DNA from: Gammaproteobacteria bacterium
GTDB lineage: Bacteria > Pseudomonadota > Gammaproteobacteria > Nevskiales > Nevskiaceae
Reading direction: 5' to 3'
Assembly (NCBI GenBank): GCA_022599775.1
Contig: JAHZLQ010000015.1
Location: forward strand, 58,318 to 122,317
Length of the DNA stretch: 64,000 nucleotides
Of this stretch, positions 53,522 through 62,676 are shown one piece after another. The stretch's first letter is position 1, and each line of letters begins with the position of its first letter. The notes under the pieces are model-generated. The model saw nothing but the letters and a program-made list of their open reading frames with translations. It was not told the origin of the DNA and did no database searches. Both the position numbers and the translations under genes were made by a program.

Positions 53522-54538
53522 TCAGCGCAATGGATTCCAGCGGCCCAGCGCGCCACGTGCCAGCCGGCTCCATGCGCTCTGCAGCCGTTCCGGCAGACGT
53601 TTCGGCCGATGGTAGCGAACCGAGTACAGATCGTGTTCGCTGAACCGGCCCAGCAGATAGTCGTCGCTGGTCTTGATCTCATCGACCAGCTTCAGCTCCA
53701 GCGCGCGCGTGCCGAACCAGTGTTCTCCGGTCGCGACCGCGTCGATCGCAAGTTGCGGCCGGTGTTCGGTGACGAACGACTTGAACAGCGCATGCGTTTC
53801 GTCCAGTTCCTCCCGGAACTTGGCGCGCGCCTCGTCGGTATTTTCCCCGAACAAGGTTAACGTGCGCTTGTGCTGACCGGCCGTATGCAGTTCGAAGTCG
53901 ACCTTGTGCTCGTCGAGCAGGCGATGGAAATTGGGCAATTGGGCGACCACGCCGATCGAGCCCAGAATCGCGAACGGCGCCGCGATGATCCGGTCGGCGA
54001 CGCAGGCCATCAAATAGCCGCCGCTCGCCGCGACTTTGTCGACGGCGACCGTGAGGCGCAGGCCACGACCGCGAATTCGCGCCAGCTGGGACGCGGCGAG
54101 ACCATAGCCATGCACCAGTCCGCCTTCGCTTTCGAGACGGACCAGTATCTCGTCCTCGGGTTCGGCGACCTGCAGCACCGCGCTGATCTCCTCGCGCAGA
54201 TGCTCAACCGCGGAGGCCTCGAGGTCGCCATCGAAATCGAGCACGAATATCCGGCTGCGCGCTTTGCTGCCGCCCAGCTTTAGGGACTTTTGCTCGCGCT
54301 TCTCCTCGCGTCGACGATCGCGGTGGTGGCGTTTCAGCTGAGCCGGCGCCAGCATTGATTCGTAGAGTACGTCCGCATGATCGCGAAAGCGTTCGTTCAG
54401 ACTCTGCACGTACAATGTCGAGGTCGATGCTTTGGCCTGTCGGACCGCGCCGACAATGCCGCTGACGATGAAGACCACGGCAAGCACCAAAGTCGCAGCC
54501 TTGGCCAGAAACGTCAGATAATCGAAAAGATAAGCCAC
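53522..54538 (-). CDS. sohB: SohB-family inner-membrane serine peptidase
   Basis: 338 residues. An N-terminal membrane helix (AATLVLAVVFIVSGIVGAV) and a charged linker lead to a ClpP-fold S49 domain: FVLDFDGDLEAS, VRLESEGGLVHGYG, the catalytic serine in DKVAASGGYLMACVAD and the lysine-bearing region around APFAILGSIGVV. SohB is a signal-peptide-peptidase relative and can offset loss of DegP; a DegQ-type gene is 1.8 kb away on the same strand. Confidence 0.92.
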   Translation of the reverse strand: MAYLFDYLTFLAKAATLVLAVVFIVSGIVGAVRQAKASTSTLYVQSLNERFRDHADVLYESMLAPAQLKRHHRDRRREEKREQKSLKLGGSKARSRIFVLDFDGDLEASAVEHLREEISAVLQVAEPEDEILVRLESEGGLVHGYGLAASQLARIRGRGLRLTVAVDKVAASGGYLMACVADRIIAAPFAILGSIGVVAQLPNFHRLLDEHKVDFELHTAGQHKRTLTLFGENTDEARAKFREELDETHALFKSFVTEHRPQLAIDAVATGEHWFGTRALELKLVDEIKTSDDYLLGRFSEHDLYSVRYHRPKRLPERLQSAWSRLARGALGRWNPLR

Positions 54539-54770
54539 TGTGGTGGAACTCTTTGATGAGTGGACGGAATTGCGGGGTCGCTAGTCTAGCGGCGATGTTG
54601 TAGATTTGTTCATATTTGGCGGGACGCCCATTGATTTCTGAACAGGGCGCGGCCAAACTGTTGCACGGCAGCATTTTGCAGATGCTGACGTGTCCGGCGC
54701 TGATTTCCATCCCTCGGTGGAAGCGGTGAAGAATAAGCAAGACAGAATTCAGTCTTTTGGGAGAGTCGTT

Positions 54771-55910
54771 ATGCGGGCGTCCAGCGTTTTAGCGCTATTG
54801 GGAGCTGCATGTATTTTCAGCTCATCGGCATTCGCCGAAGAGTACAAGGAGATGCGCCCCTATTTCACGGAGAGTCTCACCTATACCTTCGCCGATTCCG
54901 AGCGCAATGCGGATGATGCTTGGGGTGGGTATATCGGTCTGGGTTCGGCGCTGACCGAGTACTGGGGCCTGGAAGCCGGTCTGTTCTATCAGGCTTTTCC
55001 CATGGGCGGAAATTCCGATCCGAATCGCTGGGAAGAGTGGGGCGTTGAAGCCAATGCTCTTTACTTCTATTCGCGCAAGCCGAGTTTCTCGCCGTACTTC
55101 AAGTTCGGTCTGGGTACGGCATGGACCGACCTGGAAACGCCGGCTGGTGACGCCGACACTCGCCAGCCGTTCTATCAGGCCGGCCTCGGCTTCATGAGCG
55201 CCTTCAAGTACTTCACCCTGCGCGGCGATGTCGCCTACCGCTATACCGACGCCAAGTTCTCGGGCTTTGACGATTTCCAGGAGCCGCAGCTGCGCCTGGG
55301 TATCGCGATCCCGATCGGCAAGGCCGAAGTCGCGGAAGCCGACGACACGATGACCGCCCCAGTCACCGATTCGGATGGTGATGGCGTGCTCGACGATCGC
55401 GACCAGTGCCCCGGCACTCCTCGCGGCGTTCGCGTCGATGCCAAGGGTTGCCCGATCGATACGGACGGCGACGGCGTGCCCGATTACCTCGACAAGTGCC
55501 CGGCCACTCCGGCAGGTACGCCGGTGGATTCCAGCGGTTGCCCGCTGGCGACCAAGGTCGACCGCAAGTTCGAGGATGTGAACTTCGGGTTCGATCGCTT
55601 CGACCTGACCGACTACGCTCGAGTGACCCTCGACAAGACGGCGGCCGAGATCAACACCATGGTCCAGAAGAACCCGGGTGTGCGTATCGAGGTTGAAGGT
55701 CACACCGACTCGATTGGCACCAACGAGTACAACCAGGCGCTGGGTGTGCGTCGTGCCACTGCGGTCAAGGATTACCTGATCCGCAAGGGTGTGAGCGGCG
55801 ATGTGATCACCACGCGCAGCTACGGTGAGACCAAGCCGATCGCCACCAACGACACGGCCAAGGGACGCCTGCTCAACCGTCGCACCGAGATTCGCGCGAC
55901 GTCCGAGTAA
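54771..55910 (+). CDS. OmpA-family outer-membrane protein with thrombospondin-3 repeats
   Basis: 379 residues from the ATG at 54771 (GGGAGAG site), signal peptide cleaved near AFA-EE. Residues about 25-185 form an OmpA-like eight-strand barrel. Two TSP3 calcium-type repeats follow (DSDGDGVLDDRDQCPGTP, DTDGDGVPDYLDKCPATP), then the peptidoglycan-binding OmpA domain with VEGHTDSIGTNEYNQALGVRRA (in parts) and LLNRRTEI. Its terminator is at 55938-55972. The same architecture occurs in the gene at 62677-63756. Confidence 0.94.
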   Translation: MRASSVLALLGAACIFSSSAFAEEYKEMRPYFTESLTYTFADSERNADDAWGGYIGLGSALTEYWGLEAGLFYQAFPMGGNSDPNRWEEWGVEANALYFYSRKPSFSPYFKFGLGTAWTDLETPAGDADTRQPFYQAGLGFMSAFKYFTLRGDVAYRYTDAKFSGFDDFQEPQLRLGIAIPIGKAEVAEADDTMTAPVTDSDGDGVLDDRDQCPGTPRGVRVDAKGCPIDTDGDGVPDYLDKCPATPAGTPVDSSGCPLATKVDRKFEDVNFGFDRFDLTDYARVTLDKTAAEINTMVQKNPGVRIEVEGHTDSIGTNEYNQALGVRRATAVKDYLIRKGVSGDVITTRSYGETKPIATNDTAKGRLLNRRTEIRATSE

Positions 55911-55937
55911 AGGTCACCGACCGTAGTAGTGTCATCA

Positions 55938-55972
55938 AGCCCTCGCCGGTTTATCCGGCGGGGGCTTTCTCT
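55938..55972 (+). terminator. Rho-independent terminator after the OmpA-family gene
   Basis: AGCCCTCGCCGG-TTTAT-CCGGCGGGGGCT is a 12-bp stem with one T-G pair, followed by TTCTCTTT. Confidence 0.9.
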
Positions 55973-56092
55973 TTGTCGGCTTTCGCCGACGTTTGATCGC
56001 CCGCGGCTTGCTTCAATGTCGTGACGCTGGGTAGTCTCAACAAGCAGTCCGCTCTCAAGGCTCGGGCTTGGCGAATTGGGGGAACACAATTG

Positions 56093-56881
56093 ATGAGACT
56101 TTGCGGCCCGGTGCTGTTGCTCGGCTTGTTGTTCAACGGCACGGTTCACGCCGAAGTCTGCGTGGACGGCGATGTTGACGGCGTCTGCGATGATCTCGAT
56201 GACTGCCCGTATACCGAGCTGTCCGCATTCGTGGGTGCGAACGGTTGTGCCCTGGACGGTGATGCGGATGGGGATGGAATCGCCGATCAATCCGATCGCT
56301 GCCCGTACTCTCCGCAAGCGGCGATTGTGAATGCCCAGGGCTGCGCGGCGGATTCCGACCGAGACGGTGTCCCGGACGGCCCGGACCGGTGCCCGGCCAC
56401 GCCATCCGGCATGAGCGTGGATGAGCATGGCTGTCAGGCCGACCAGGCGAGTTCTTCGAGTTCCGCCCCCGCAGCGGCGGCCAGCTCGCCCGACAACCAG
56501 ACGGACGAAGGGCCTGGTGATTCTGTGGCCGATTTTGGTCCGACTTCAGACAGTCCGCCGCCGGCGGTACTGCCAATGAAGATTGACGGCTACCTGCGCA
56601 ACTCAAGCAACATCCCGAGCGAAGCGATGCACAGGCTCGCCGATACGGTGGATGTTGTGACGCGGCGTCTTGAACGTGAGCCCGAGCTCAGCATCACCGT
56701 GACTGGATACGCGGATGCTCGTGATGAAGCGTCACTGGTGCACGCCCTGTCCGAAAATCGGGCAGCCCTGCTGCGCGCCGCACTCGGTGCCAAAGGTGTT
56801 CCGATGTCCCGCATCTATGCGGTCAGCGGAGGCGCATCGACCCAGGGCGCCAGTGCGCTGATCGAGTGGACGCAGCGCTAG
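56093..56881 (+). CDS. Secreted TSP3-repeat protein with a degenerate OmpA-like domain
   Basis: 262 residues from the ATG at 56093 (GGGGGA upstream); signal peptide ends near VHA-EV. Three TSP3 units follow directly (DGDVDGVCDDLDDCPYTE, DGDADGDGIADQSDRCPYSP, DSDRDGVPDGPDRCPATP), then a Ser/Ala/Pro linker and a C-terminal OmpA-like domain. In that domain the usual GHTD is GYADAR, while ALSENRAALLRAAL keeps the NxxLSxxRA helix. There is no barrel. Its TAG stop shares a CTAG with the hemH stop on the other strand. Confidence 0.8.
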   Translation: MRLCGPVLLLGLLFNGTVHAEVCVDGDVDGVCDDLDDCPYTELSAFVGANGCALDGDADGDGIADQSDRCPYSPQAAIVNAQGCAADSDRDGVPDGPDRCPATPSGMSVDEHGCQADQASSSSSAPAAAASSPDNQTDEGPGDSVADFGPTSDSPPPAVLPMKIDGYLRNSSNIPSEAMHRLADTVDVVTRRLEREPELSITVTGYADARDEASLVHALSENRAALLRAALGAKGVPMSRIYAVSGGASTQGASALIEWTQR

Positions 56882-57960
56882 AACGTCCGCTTCAGTTCCG
56901 CGATCTGTTCATGCTGGGTGGCGATCGGCGGGGGTTCTGAGCGGGGCAACCATCCAACGAGATTTGAGCGGACCAGTGCCTGTAGAGCGTCGGCATGCCC
57001 GGGTGTATCGTTCAGCGCGGGGATATAGCGTAGTTCGCGTCCGCCGGCGGCCAGGAAATCGTCTCGATTTCGAATGGCGATCTCTTCCAGCGTTTCCAGG
57101 CAATCCACCGCGAATCCGGGGCACAGCACATCAACCGAGGAGACGCCTTGAGCACCCAGGGCCTTCAGCGTCACATCGGTATAGGGCTCCAGCCAGGGGG
57201 TACGACCGAAACGGCTCTGGAATGTGATCACGACGCGATCCCGCGCGCAGCCGAGGTCGGCGATCAGCAAACGCGCGGTTTTCTGGCATTGGCAGTAATA
57301 CGGGTCGCCGTTGGTGACGTAGTGCTTGGGGATGCCATGAAACGACAGCATCAGGCGCTCGGCCTGACCTTTGGTCTCCCAGTGTTCGCGCACGCTGTTC
57401 GCAAGCGCAGCGATGTAGCCCGGATCGTCATGGTATTGGTGGATCGAACGCAGTTCCGGCATCCAGCGTCGCTGCATCAGTGACGCGAATACGGCATCCA
57501 TGACCGCTGCGGTCGTGGACCCGGAATATTGCGGATACAGCGGCAATACGAGGATGCGCCGTACGTTTTCGCGCTCGAATCGATCCATCGCCGCCGCGAT
57601 GGACGGCTGGCCGTAACGCATCGCCAGAGCGGTTACCACCGATGTTCCGAGTTCGGCGCTAAGGCGATCCGCAAGTGCACCAGTGAGTTGTTGCGAGCCG
57701 ACGAGCAGGGGAGATCCGCCGGCCTGCCAGACAGCGGCGTAAGCGTGAGCGACCCGCTTGGGCCGAAACGGCAGCACGAAGCCGTACAGGATCGGCAGCC
57801 AGATCGCACGGGGAATTTCGACGACGCGCGGGTCGCTCAGAAATTCGGCGAGGTAGCGCCGAACGGCTTGCGGCGTCGGGCTGTCCGGCGTGCCGAGGTT
57901 GACCAGCAAAACCCCCAGCTTGGACGTCGTCGTGTGCGCGAGCGGTTCTTTGGGGTTCAT
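56878..57960 (-). CDS. hemH: Ferrochelatase
   Basis: 360 residues. It inserts Fe(II) into protoporphyrin IX. GVLLVNLGTPDSPTP opens the fold, LPLYPQYSGSTTA follows, and the catalytic His is in LMLSFHGIPKHYVTNGDPY (about residue 205). TFQSRFGRTPWLEPYTD and the acidic PGFAVDCLETLEEI complete the metal path. The two cysteines in YYCQCQ are near the active site. It overlaps the TSP3 gene tail-to-tail by 4 bp and begins 11 bp after the AGCS transporter gene. Confidence 0.95.
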   Translation of the reverse strand: MNPKEPLAHTTTSKLGVLLVNLGTPDSPTPQAVRRYLAEFLSDPRVVEIPRAIWLPILYGFVLPFRPKRVAHAYAAVWQAGGSPLLVGSQQLTGALADRLSAELGTSVVTALAMRYGQPSIAAAMDRFERENVRRILVLPLYPQYSGSTTAAVMDAVFASLMQRRWMPELRSIHQYHDDPGYIAALANSVREHWETKGQAERLMLSFHGIPKHYVTNGDPYYCQCQKTARLLIADLGCARDRVVITFQSRFGRTPWLEPYTDVTLKALGAQGVSSVDVLCPGFAVDCLETLEEIAIRNRDDFLAAGGRELRYIPALNDTPGHADALQALVRSNLVGWLPRSEPPPIATQHEQIAELKRTF

Positions 57961-57970
57961 CCCGAGTGCA

Positions 57971-59629
57971 TCATTTGTCTTGGCCGAGGGTGCCGAGTTT
58001 GAGGCGCCGGAAATAATCCTTGTAGGCGCCCATCGCCTTGCCGCCGAGCAGCACCATGGTCGGCAGGTTGACGGCGAGCATGAAGCCCAGCGCGATGGTA
58101 CTGAGCGTATCGAGTTGCGTATCGGTTTTGATGAAGCCCAGGCAGGTCACGAATACCAGCACGCACCACAGCAGTCGGTAGGGCGTGACCGCGCGTTCGC
58201 CGAGCAGGTAGACCACGCCCTGTTCGGCGTAGTAGCTCCAGGTGATGATCGTGGACAGTGCGAAGAACCACACGGTCAGGGTCACCATCCAGCGCCCCAG
58301 CCCGGGAAAGGCGCTGTCGAATGCCTTGGCGGTCAGGGTGGCGCCGGGGTAGTACGAAAACAGTCCACGTTCGGCAAAGACCGGTGCGCTTTCCGATTCC
58401 AATGCCCGCCATCGAACCTCCGGCCCGTCGTTCCCGGGCACGACATCGCCGAACAGCGATGCGCGCTTCTGTTCCACCTCGACCACAACGAACACCTGAT
58501 CGCCCACCGTCCACTCACCGTTCTGCGGCGGCGTGGTGATGCTGGGCACCCATGTGCCAGGCGAGGATTCGACGATTGTGGGCTGTGCCATCCATTCGGC
58601 CGTGGCCGCTCGGGACCAAACGCCGCTGGACAGAATCACCAGCGCGGTGATGGTGCACACCACGATGGTATCGATGAAGGGTTCCAGACCGGCGACCACG
58701 CCTTCGGTGACCGGCTCGGAGGTCTTGACTGCCGAATGCGCGATCGGCGCGGAGCCCAGCCCGGCTTCCGAGGAAAACAGCGCACGCTTCATGCCGAAGA
58801 TGAAGGTGGTGCCGAAGGCGGCGCCGGTAAACGCCCCGACGCCTTCCGCCGGTGAGAAAGCCGAAACGAAAATCAGGTGGAACATCGCCGGAAGTTGCTC
58901 GGCGTTGGCCACCAGAACCGCAAGCCCGCTGATTACATAAAGCGCGCACATGATCGGCACCACGGTACCGGCGATTGCGCCGATGCGGCGAATGCCGCCG
59001 AGAATGACCGCGCCCACCAATATCGCCAGCACCAGTCCGGTGATCCAGGTCGGAACACCGAAGTAGAGCCGGCTCAGTTCAGCCACGTTCCAGGCCTGAA
59101 ACATATTGCCACCGGTTACCCCGAACACGATCAGCGGAATCGTGAACAGCAGCCCCATGACGACGCCGAATCCTGCCAGTTTCGGCGACAGTGCGGCGAA
59201 ACCCTTTTTGCACACCCACATGGTTCCGCCGTGGGGCTCATCGGGATTGCTCATGTCGCGGTACAACAAGGCCAGCGTGACCTCGGTGCTCTTGATCGCC
59301 ATGCCGACCAGACCCACCACCCACATCCAGAATACTGCGCCCGGCCCCCCCAGGCTGACCGCGATGGCCACGCCTCCGATATTGCCGAGACCGACCGTGG
59401 CCGACAGCGCGGCCGACAAGGCCTGGAAATGCGTAAGGACGCCGTTACCCTCACCGGCGATTCCGGGCACCTTGCCGCGAATCAAGGCGATTCCGTGCGT
59501 CAGCGAACGATACTGGCTGAAGCCGCTCCAGATCGTGAACAACACGCCCACGCCGAGCAGGCAAAGCAGCACCGGCACGGAGAGCATGACGCCATTGATT
59601 GCGCCCAGTACCTCGAAAAATCCTTGCAT
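57971..59629 (-). CDS. Sodium:alanine/glycine symporter (AGCS family) with a hydrophilic insert
   Basis: 552 residues, longer than the usual 450-480. The signature GGPGAVFWMWVVGLVGMA and ATVGLGNIGGVAIAVSLGG mark the sodium and substrate helices, and FGMKRALFSSEAGLGSAPIAH (in parts) is the AGCS consensus. Between the helix ending ILSSGVW and the one starting MVTLTVWFFAL, about residues 333-430 are hydrophilic and beta-rich, replacing a short loop. It imports small neutral amino acids with Na+. The NSS-type transporter gene lies 3 bp upstream. Confidence 0.9.
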   Translation of the reverse strand: MQGFFEVLGAINGVMLSVPVLLCLLGVGVLFTIWSGFSQYRSLTHGIALIRGKVPGIAGEGNGVLTHFQALSAALSATVGLGNIGGVAIAVSLGGPGAVFWMWVVGLVGMAIKSTEVTLALLYRDMSNPDEPHGGTMWVCKKGFAALSPKLAGFGVVMGLLFTIPLIVFGVTGGNMFQAWNVAELSRLYFGVPTWITGLVLAILVGAVILGGIRRIGAIAGTVVPIMCALYVISGLAVLVANAEQLPAMFHLIFVSAFSPAEGVGAFTGAAFGTTFIFGMKRALFSSEAGLGSAPIAHSAVKTSEPVTEGVVAGLEPFIDTIVVCTITALVILSSGVWSRAATAEWMAQPTIVESSPGTWVPSITTPPQNGEWTVGDQVFVVVEVEQKRASLFGDVVPGNDGPEVRWRALESESAPVFAERGLFSYYPGATLTAKAFDSAFPGLGRWMVTLTVWFFALSTIITWSYYAEQGVVYLLGERAVTPYRLLWCVLVFVTCLGFIKTDTQLDTLSTIALGFMLAVNLPTMVLLGGKAMGAYKDYFRRLKLGTLGQDK

Positions 59630-59632
59630 CGT

Positions 59633-60967
59633 TTATCCCTTGAGGGCGGAAATCAGAATCCACGCAATCGCGATCGGTGCCACGAATCGCAATATGAATA
59701 ACCAAGCGCCGGCCCAAGGCTGCGATAGTTCGCCCTCGTTGGACAGAGCGCGCAAGGCCGGTTTCGCCCAGAACCAGCCGACGAACAGGGCCGTGAACAG
59801 CCCGCCTGTCGGTAGCAACACGCTGTTCGACAGGAAATCCACCAGATCGAACCAGTTCTTACCGAATACGGTGACATCCGACATTACGCCGAATGACAGC
59901 GAGGCCGGAATCCCGAGCAGGAAGCAGACCGCCGAGGCGACGACGACGACCAGCCGGCGGCTCAAGCCATGCTCATCCACGAAGTAGGCCACCAATGGTT
60001 CCAGGATCGATACGGCTGAGGTCAGCGCGGCGATGGCGAGCAGTGAAAAGAACAGCACGCCAAAGAAATTGCCGAACGGCATCGCGGCAAACACGGCGGG
60101 TAGCGTGATGAACGTCAGGCCGGGGCCGGCCGAGGGGGAAAGCCCTGCCGCGAAGACTGCGGGGATCACCATCAGACCCGAGAGAATGGCCACGGCCGAA
60201 TCGAGCAGCCCGACCGTCAATGCAGCCGACGGCAGATTTTCCTTGGCGGACAGGTAGGAACCGTACGTCAGCATCGTGCCCATCCCGATCGACAGCGAGA
60301 AAAAGGCCTGCGAGATCGCCGCGAAGAAGGTATCGGCGGTGACCGCGCTCCAGTTCGGCTTGAGATAGAAGATAAGGCCATCGGTGGCGCCGGGCAGCGT
60401 GACCGAGCGGACCACCAGCACCAGCAGCAAGGCAAACAAGGCCGGCATCAAGACCTTGTTGGCCCGCTCGATGCCGGCATTGATGCCACCGATGACCACG
60501 ATGCCGGTGATCAGCATGAAGCCGCCGGCGTACACGATGGGTTGCACCGGGTCGGCAACGAAACCGCCGAACAGGTCGGTCAGCGCCGCCGAGTCGGTCG
60601 TATCCAGCGCACCCTGCGCCATGTGCACGATATAGGCGAGCGTCCAGCCCGCCACCACAATGTAGAACGAGAGGATCACGAAGCCGGTCAGGACACCGAG
60701 GTAGCCCACCAGCGGCCAGGCGCGTCCGCCGAGGAGCTTGAATGCACCGACGGGATTGCGTTGTGCTGAGCGTCCGACCAACATTTCCGCCACGACCAGC
60801 GAGATGCCGAAGGCCAGAATGATTCCGAGATAGATCAGCAAAAAGGCGCCGCCGCCATTTTGGCCGGTGGTGTACGGAAAGCGCCAGATGTTGCCAAGTC
60901 CGACGGCCGAACCGGCCGCCGCCATGATGAACCCGAAACGACTTCCCCAGTGTTCGCGACTGTTCAT
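59633..60967 (-). CDS. Neurotransmitter:sodium symporter (NSS) family transporter
   Basis: 444 residues with about 11-12 helices of the LeuT fold. GFIMAAAGSAVGLGNIWRFPY (in parts) is the helix-1 sodium/substrate site, NGGGAFLLIYL lies in helix 2 and FFSLSIGMGTMLTYGSYL in helix 6. Bacterial members take up amino acids with Na+. With the AGCS gene 3 bp downstream, it forms a two-transporter operon followed by hemH. Confidence 0.93.
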   Translation of the reverse strand: MNSREHWGSRFGFIMAAAGSAVGLGNIWRFPYTTGQNGGGAFLLIYLGIILAFGISLVVAEMLVGRSAQRNPVGAFKLLGGRAWPLVGYLGVLTGFVILSFYIVVAGWTLAYIVHMAQGALDTTDSAALTDLFGGFVADPVQPIVYAGGFMLITGIVVIGGINAGIERANKVLMPALFALLLVLVVRSVTLPGATDGLIFYLKPNWSAVTADTFFAAISQAFFSLSIGMGTMLTYGSYLSAKENLPSAALTVGLLDSAVAILSGLMVIPAVFAAGLSPSAGPGLTFITLPAVFAAMPFGNFFGVLFFSLLAIAALTSAVSILEPLVAYFVDEHGLSRRLVVVVASAVCFLLGIPASLSFGVMSDVTVFGKNWFDLVDFLSNSVLLPTGGLFTALFVGWFWAKPALRALSNEGELSQPWAGAWLFILRFVAPIAIAWILISALKG

Positions 60968-61107
60968 TGCAATTGTGATCCCCGTAAATGGATCAGCCGC
61001 CGGTAGTTCTCACTCCGACGGCTGTACGGACTACTTCCAAATGGTCCGTCTTCAATAGACTGTTTGTAGCAGGTTTGATGCCTGACCTACGAACGACCGC
61101 GTACCGT

Positions 61108-62382
61108 TCACCGTTCCACGATCGCGACGACACCTACGCCGCCGGCCGCGCAGATTGAAATCAGCCCGCGCCCCTTGCCGGCCTGCGACAGGATCTTTGC
61201 CAGATTGGCCACGATCCGTCCTCCGGTCGCTGCGAACGGGTGGCCGGTCGCAAGCGAACCGCCCTTCACATTGAGCTTGCTGCGATCGATCGCTCCAAGC
61301 GGCTTGTCGAGGCCGAGCTTTTCCTTGCAGTAAACCGGATCCTGCCAGGCCTTGAGCGTGCACAGCACCTGCGCGGCAAAGGCTTCGTGGATTTCGTAGT
61401 AGTCGAAGTCCTGCAGGCTCAGGCCGGCGCGTTCGAGCATGCGCGGAACCGCGTAGGCCGGCGCCATCAGCAGACCTTCCTTCTTCTGAACGTAGTCCAC
61501 GGCCGCGGTTTCACAGTACGTCAGATAGGCTAGCGGCTCGATGCCGCGCGATTTCGCCCATTCCTCACTCGAAAGCAGCACGGTGGACGCACCGTCGGTG
61601 AGCGGCGTGGAGTTGCCTGCCGTCAACGTCCCGTTCTGCCGGTCGAAGGCCGGCTTGAGCGAAGCGAGTTTCTCCAGCGAGATGTCCGCGCGCAGATTGT
61701 TGTCGCGCTTGACGCCGGCGAACTCCACCAACAGATCATCGTAGAAGCCCTCGACATAGGCCTGGGCGGCCTTGTGATGGGACTCGTAGGCCAGCTGATC
61801 CTGCTCGTCGCGCGGAATGTTCCATTCCTTCGCCATCACTTCACAGTGCTCGCCCATGCTCATCCGGGTGCGGGGCTCCAGCACGGACGGAACCGCGGGC
61901 GCCAGCATCGATGGCCGGATACGTGCCAGAACCTTGAGCCTTTGGCCGGTGGTCTTGGCGCGATTCGCGTCCAGCAGAATCTTGCGCAGTTTGTCGTTGA
62001 CGGCGATCGGCGCATCGGAAGTCGTATCCACGCCGCCGGCGATGCCGACCTCGATCTGGCCCAGAGCGATCTTGTTGCCCACCAGAATCGCGGCTTCCAG
62101 GCCGGTGCCACAGGCCTGCTGCACGTCATACGCCGGGGTTTCGGGAGCCAGGCCGGAGGACATCACGCATTCCCGGGTAAGGTTGAAATCGCGTGAGTGC
62201 TTGAGCACCGCACCGGCGGCGACTTCGCCCAGGCGATCTCCGTGCAGTTGGAACTTGTCGACCAGGCCACGCATCGATGCCGTCAGCATGTCCTGATTCG
62301 ACTTGTGGGAGTACGCCGTGTTCGATCGGCAGAACGGAATGCGCGTGCCGCCCAGAATCGCAATCTTGCGGATTTCAGTCAT
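61108..62382 (-). CDS. Acetyl-CoA C-acyltransferase (thiolase), FadI-like
   Basis: 424 residues. The acyl-accepting cysteine is in VQQACGTGLEAA (about residue 90), the His in DYYEIHEAFAAQ (about 345), the GGSLATGHPFAATGGRI motif follows, and the second active-site cysteine is in ISICAAGGVG near the end. The length and FTRECVMSSGL-like segment match the long FadI/trifunctional-beta branch that works in fatty-acid beta-oxidation. No FadJ/FadB partner is nearby. Confidence 0.9.
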   Translation of the reverse strand: MTEIRKIAILGGTRIPFCRSNTAYSHKSNQDMLTASMRGLVDKFQLHGDRLGEVAAGAVLKHSRDFNLTRECVMSSGLAPETPAYDVQQACGTGLEAAILVGNKIALGQIEVGIAGGVDTTSDAPIAVNDKLRKILLDANRAKTTGQRLKVLARIRPSMLAPAVPSVLEPRTRMSMGEHCEVMAKEWNIPRDEQDQLAYESHHKAAQAYVEGFYDDLLVEFAGVKRDNNLRADISLEKLASLKPAFDRQNGTLTAGNSTPLTDGASTVLLSSEEWAKSRGIEPLAYLTYCETAAVDYVQKKEGLLMAPAYAVPRMLERAGLSLQDFDYYEIHEAFAAQVLCTLKAWQDPVYCKEKLGLDKPLGAIDRSKLNVKGGSLATGHPFAATGGRIVANLAKILSQAGKGRGLISICAAGGVGVVAIVER

Positions 62383-62676
62383 TTAGCAGAGTCCTTGAAA
62401 GGCGTTAAATTTAGGTTTGCCTATGTTAGCCCGCATTGACGCTGCGCTGGGACGGGGCACGTTCGCCTTTAGCCCGAGGCTCGCGCATGTCCGTCTTCCG
62501 GGTCAGGTACGTCGTCCGCACGACTCTGGGGCGCCGACGCCCGCACTTGAACCGGGGGGGCGCCATCCTATGGATGCCGGGAGGTTCGGGAAGGCGTGCG
62601 AGCCGCGGCATTTGCAAAGGCCCAAAAAAAAGCCCCGCCAAGCTGGCGGGGCTCATTGAGATGCCGCGAAGCGCGA
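62383..62676. other. Intergenic region between thiolase and OmpA-type genes
   Basis: About 290 bp. Apart from the terminator at 62624-62652 I see no gene or recognisable site. Short frames here lack coding character. Confidence 0.5.
62624..62652 (-). terminator. Rho-independent terminator of the second OmpA-type gene
   Basis: On the minus strand GCCCCGCC-AGCTT-GGCGGGGC is an 8-bp GC stem followed by eight T residues. Confidence 0.95.
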
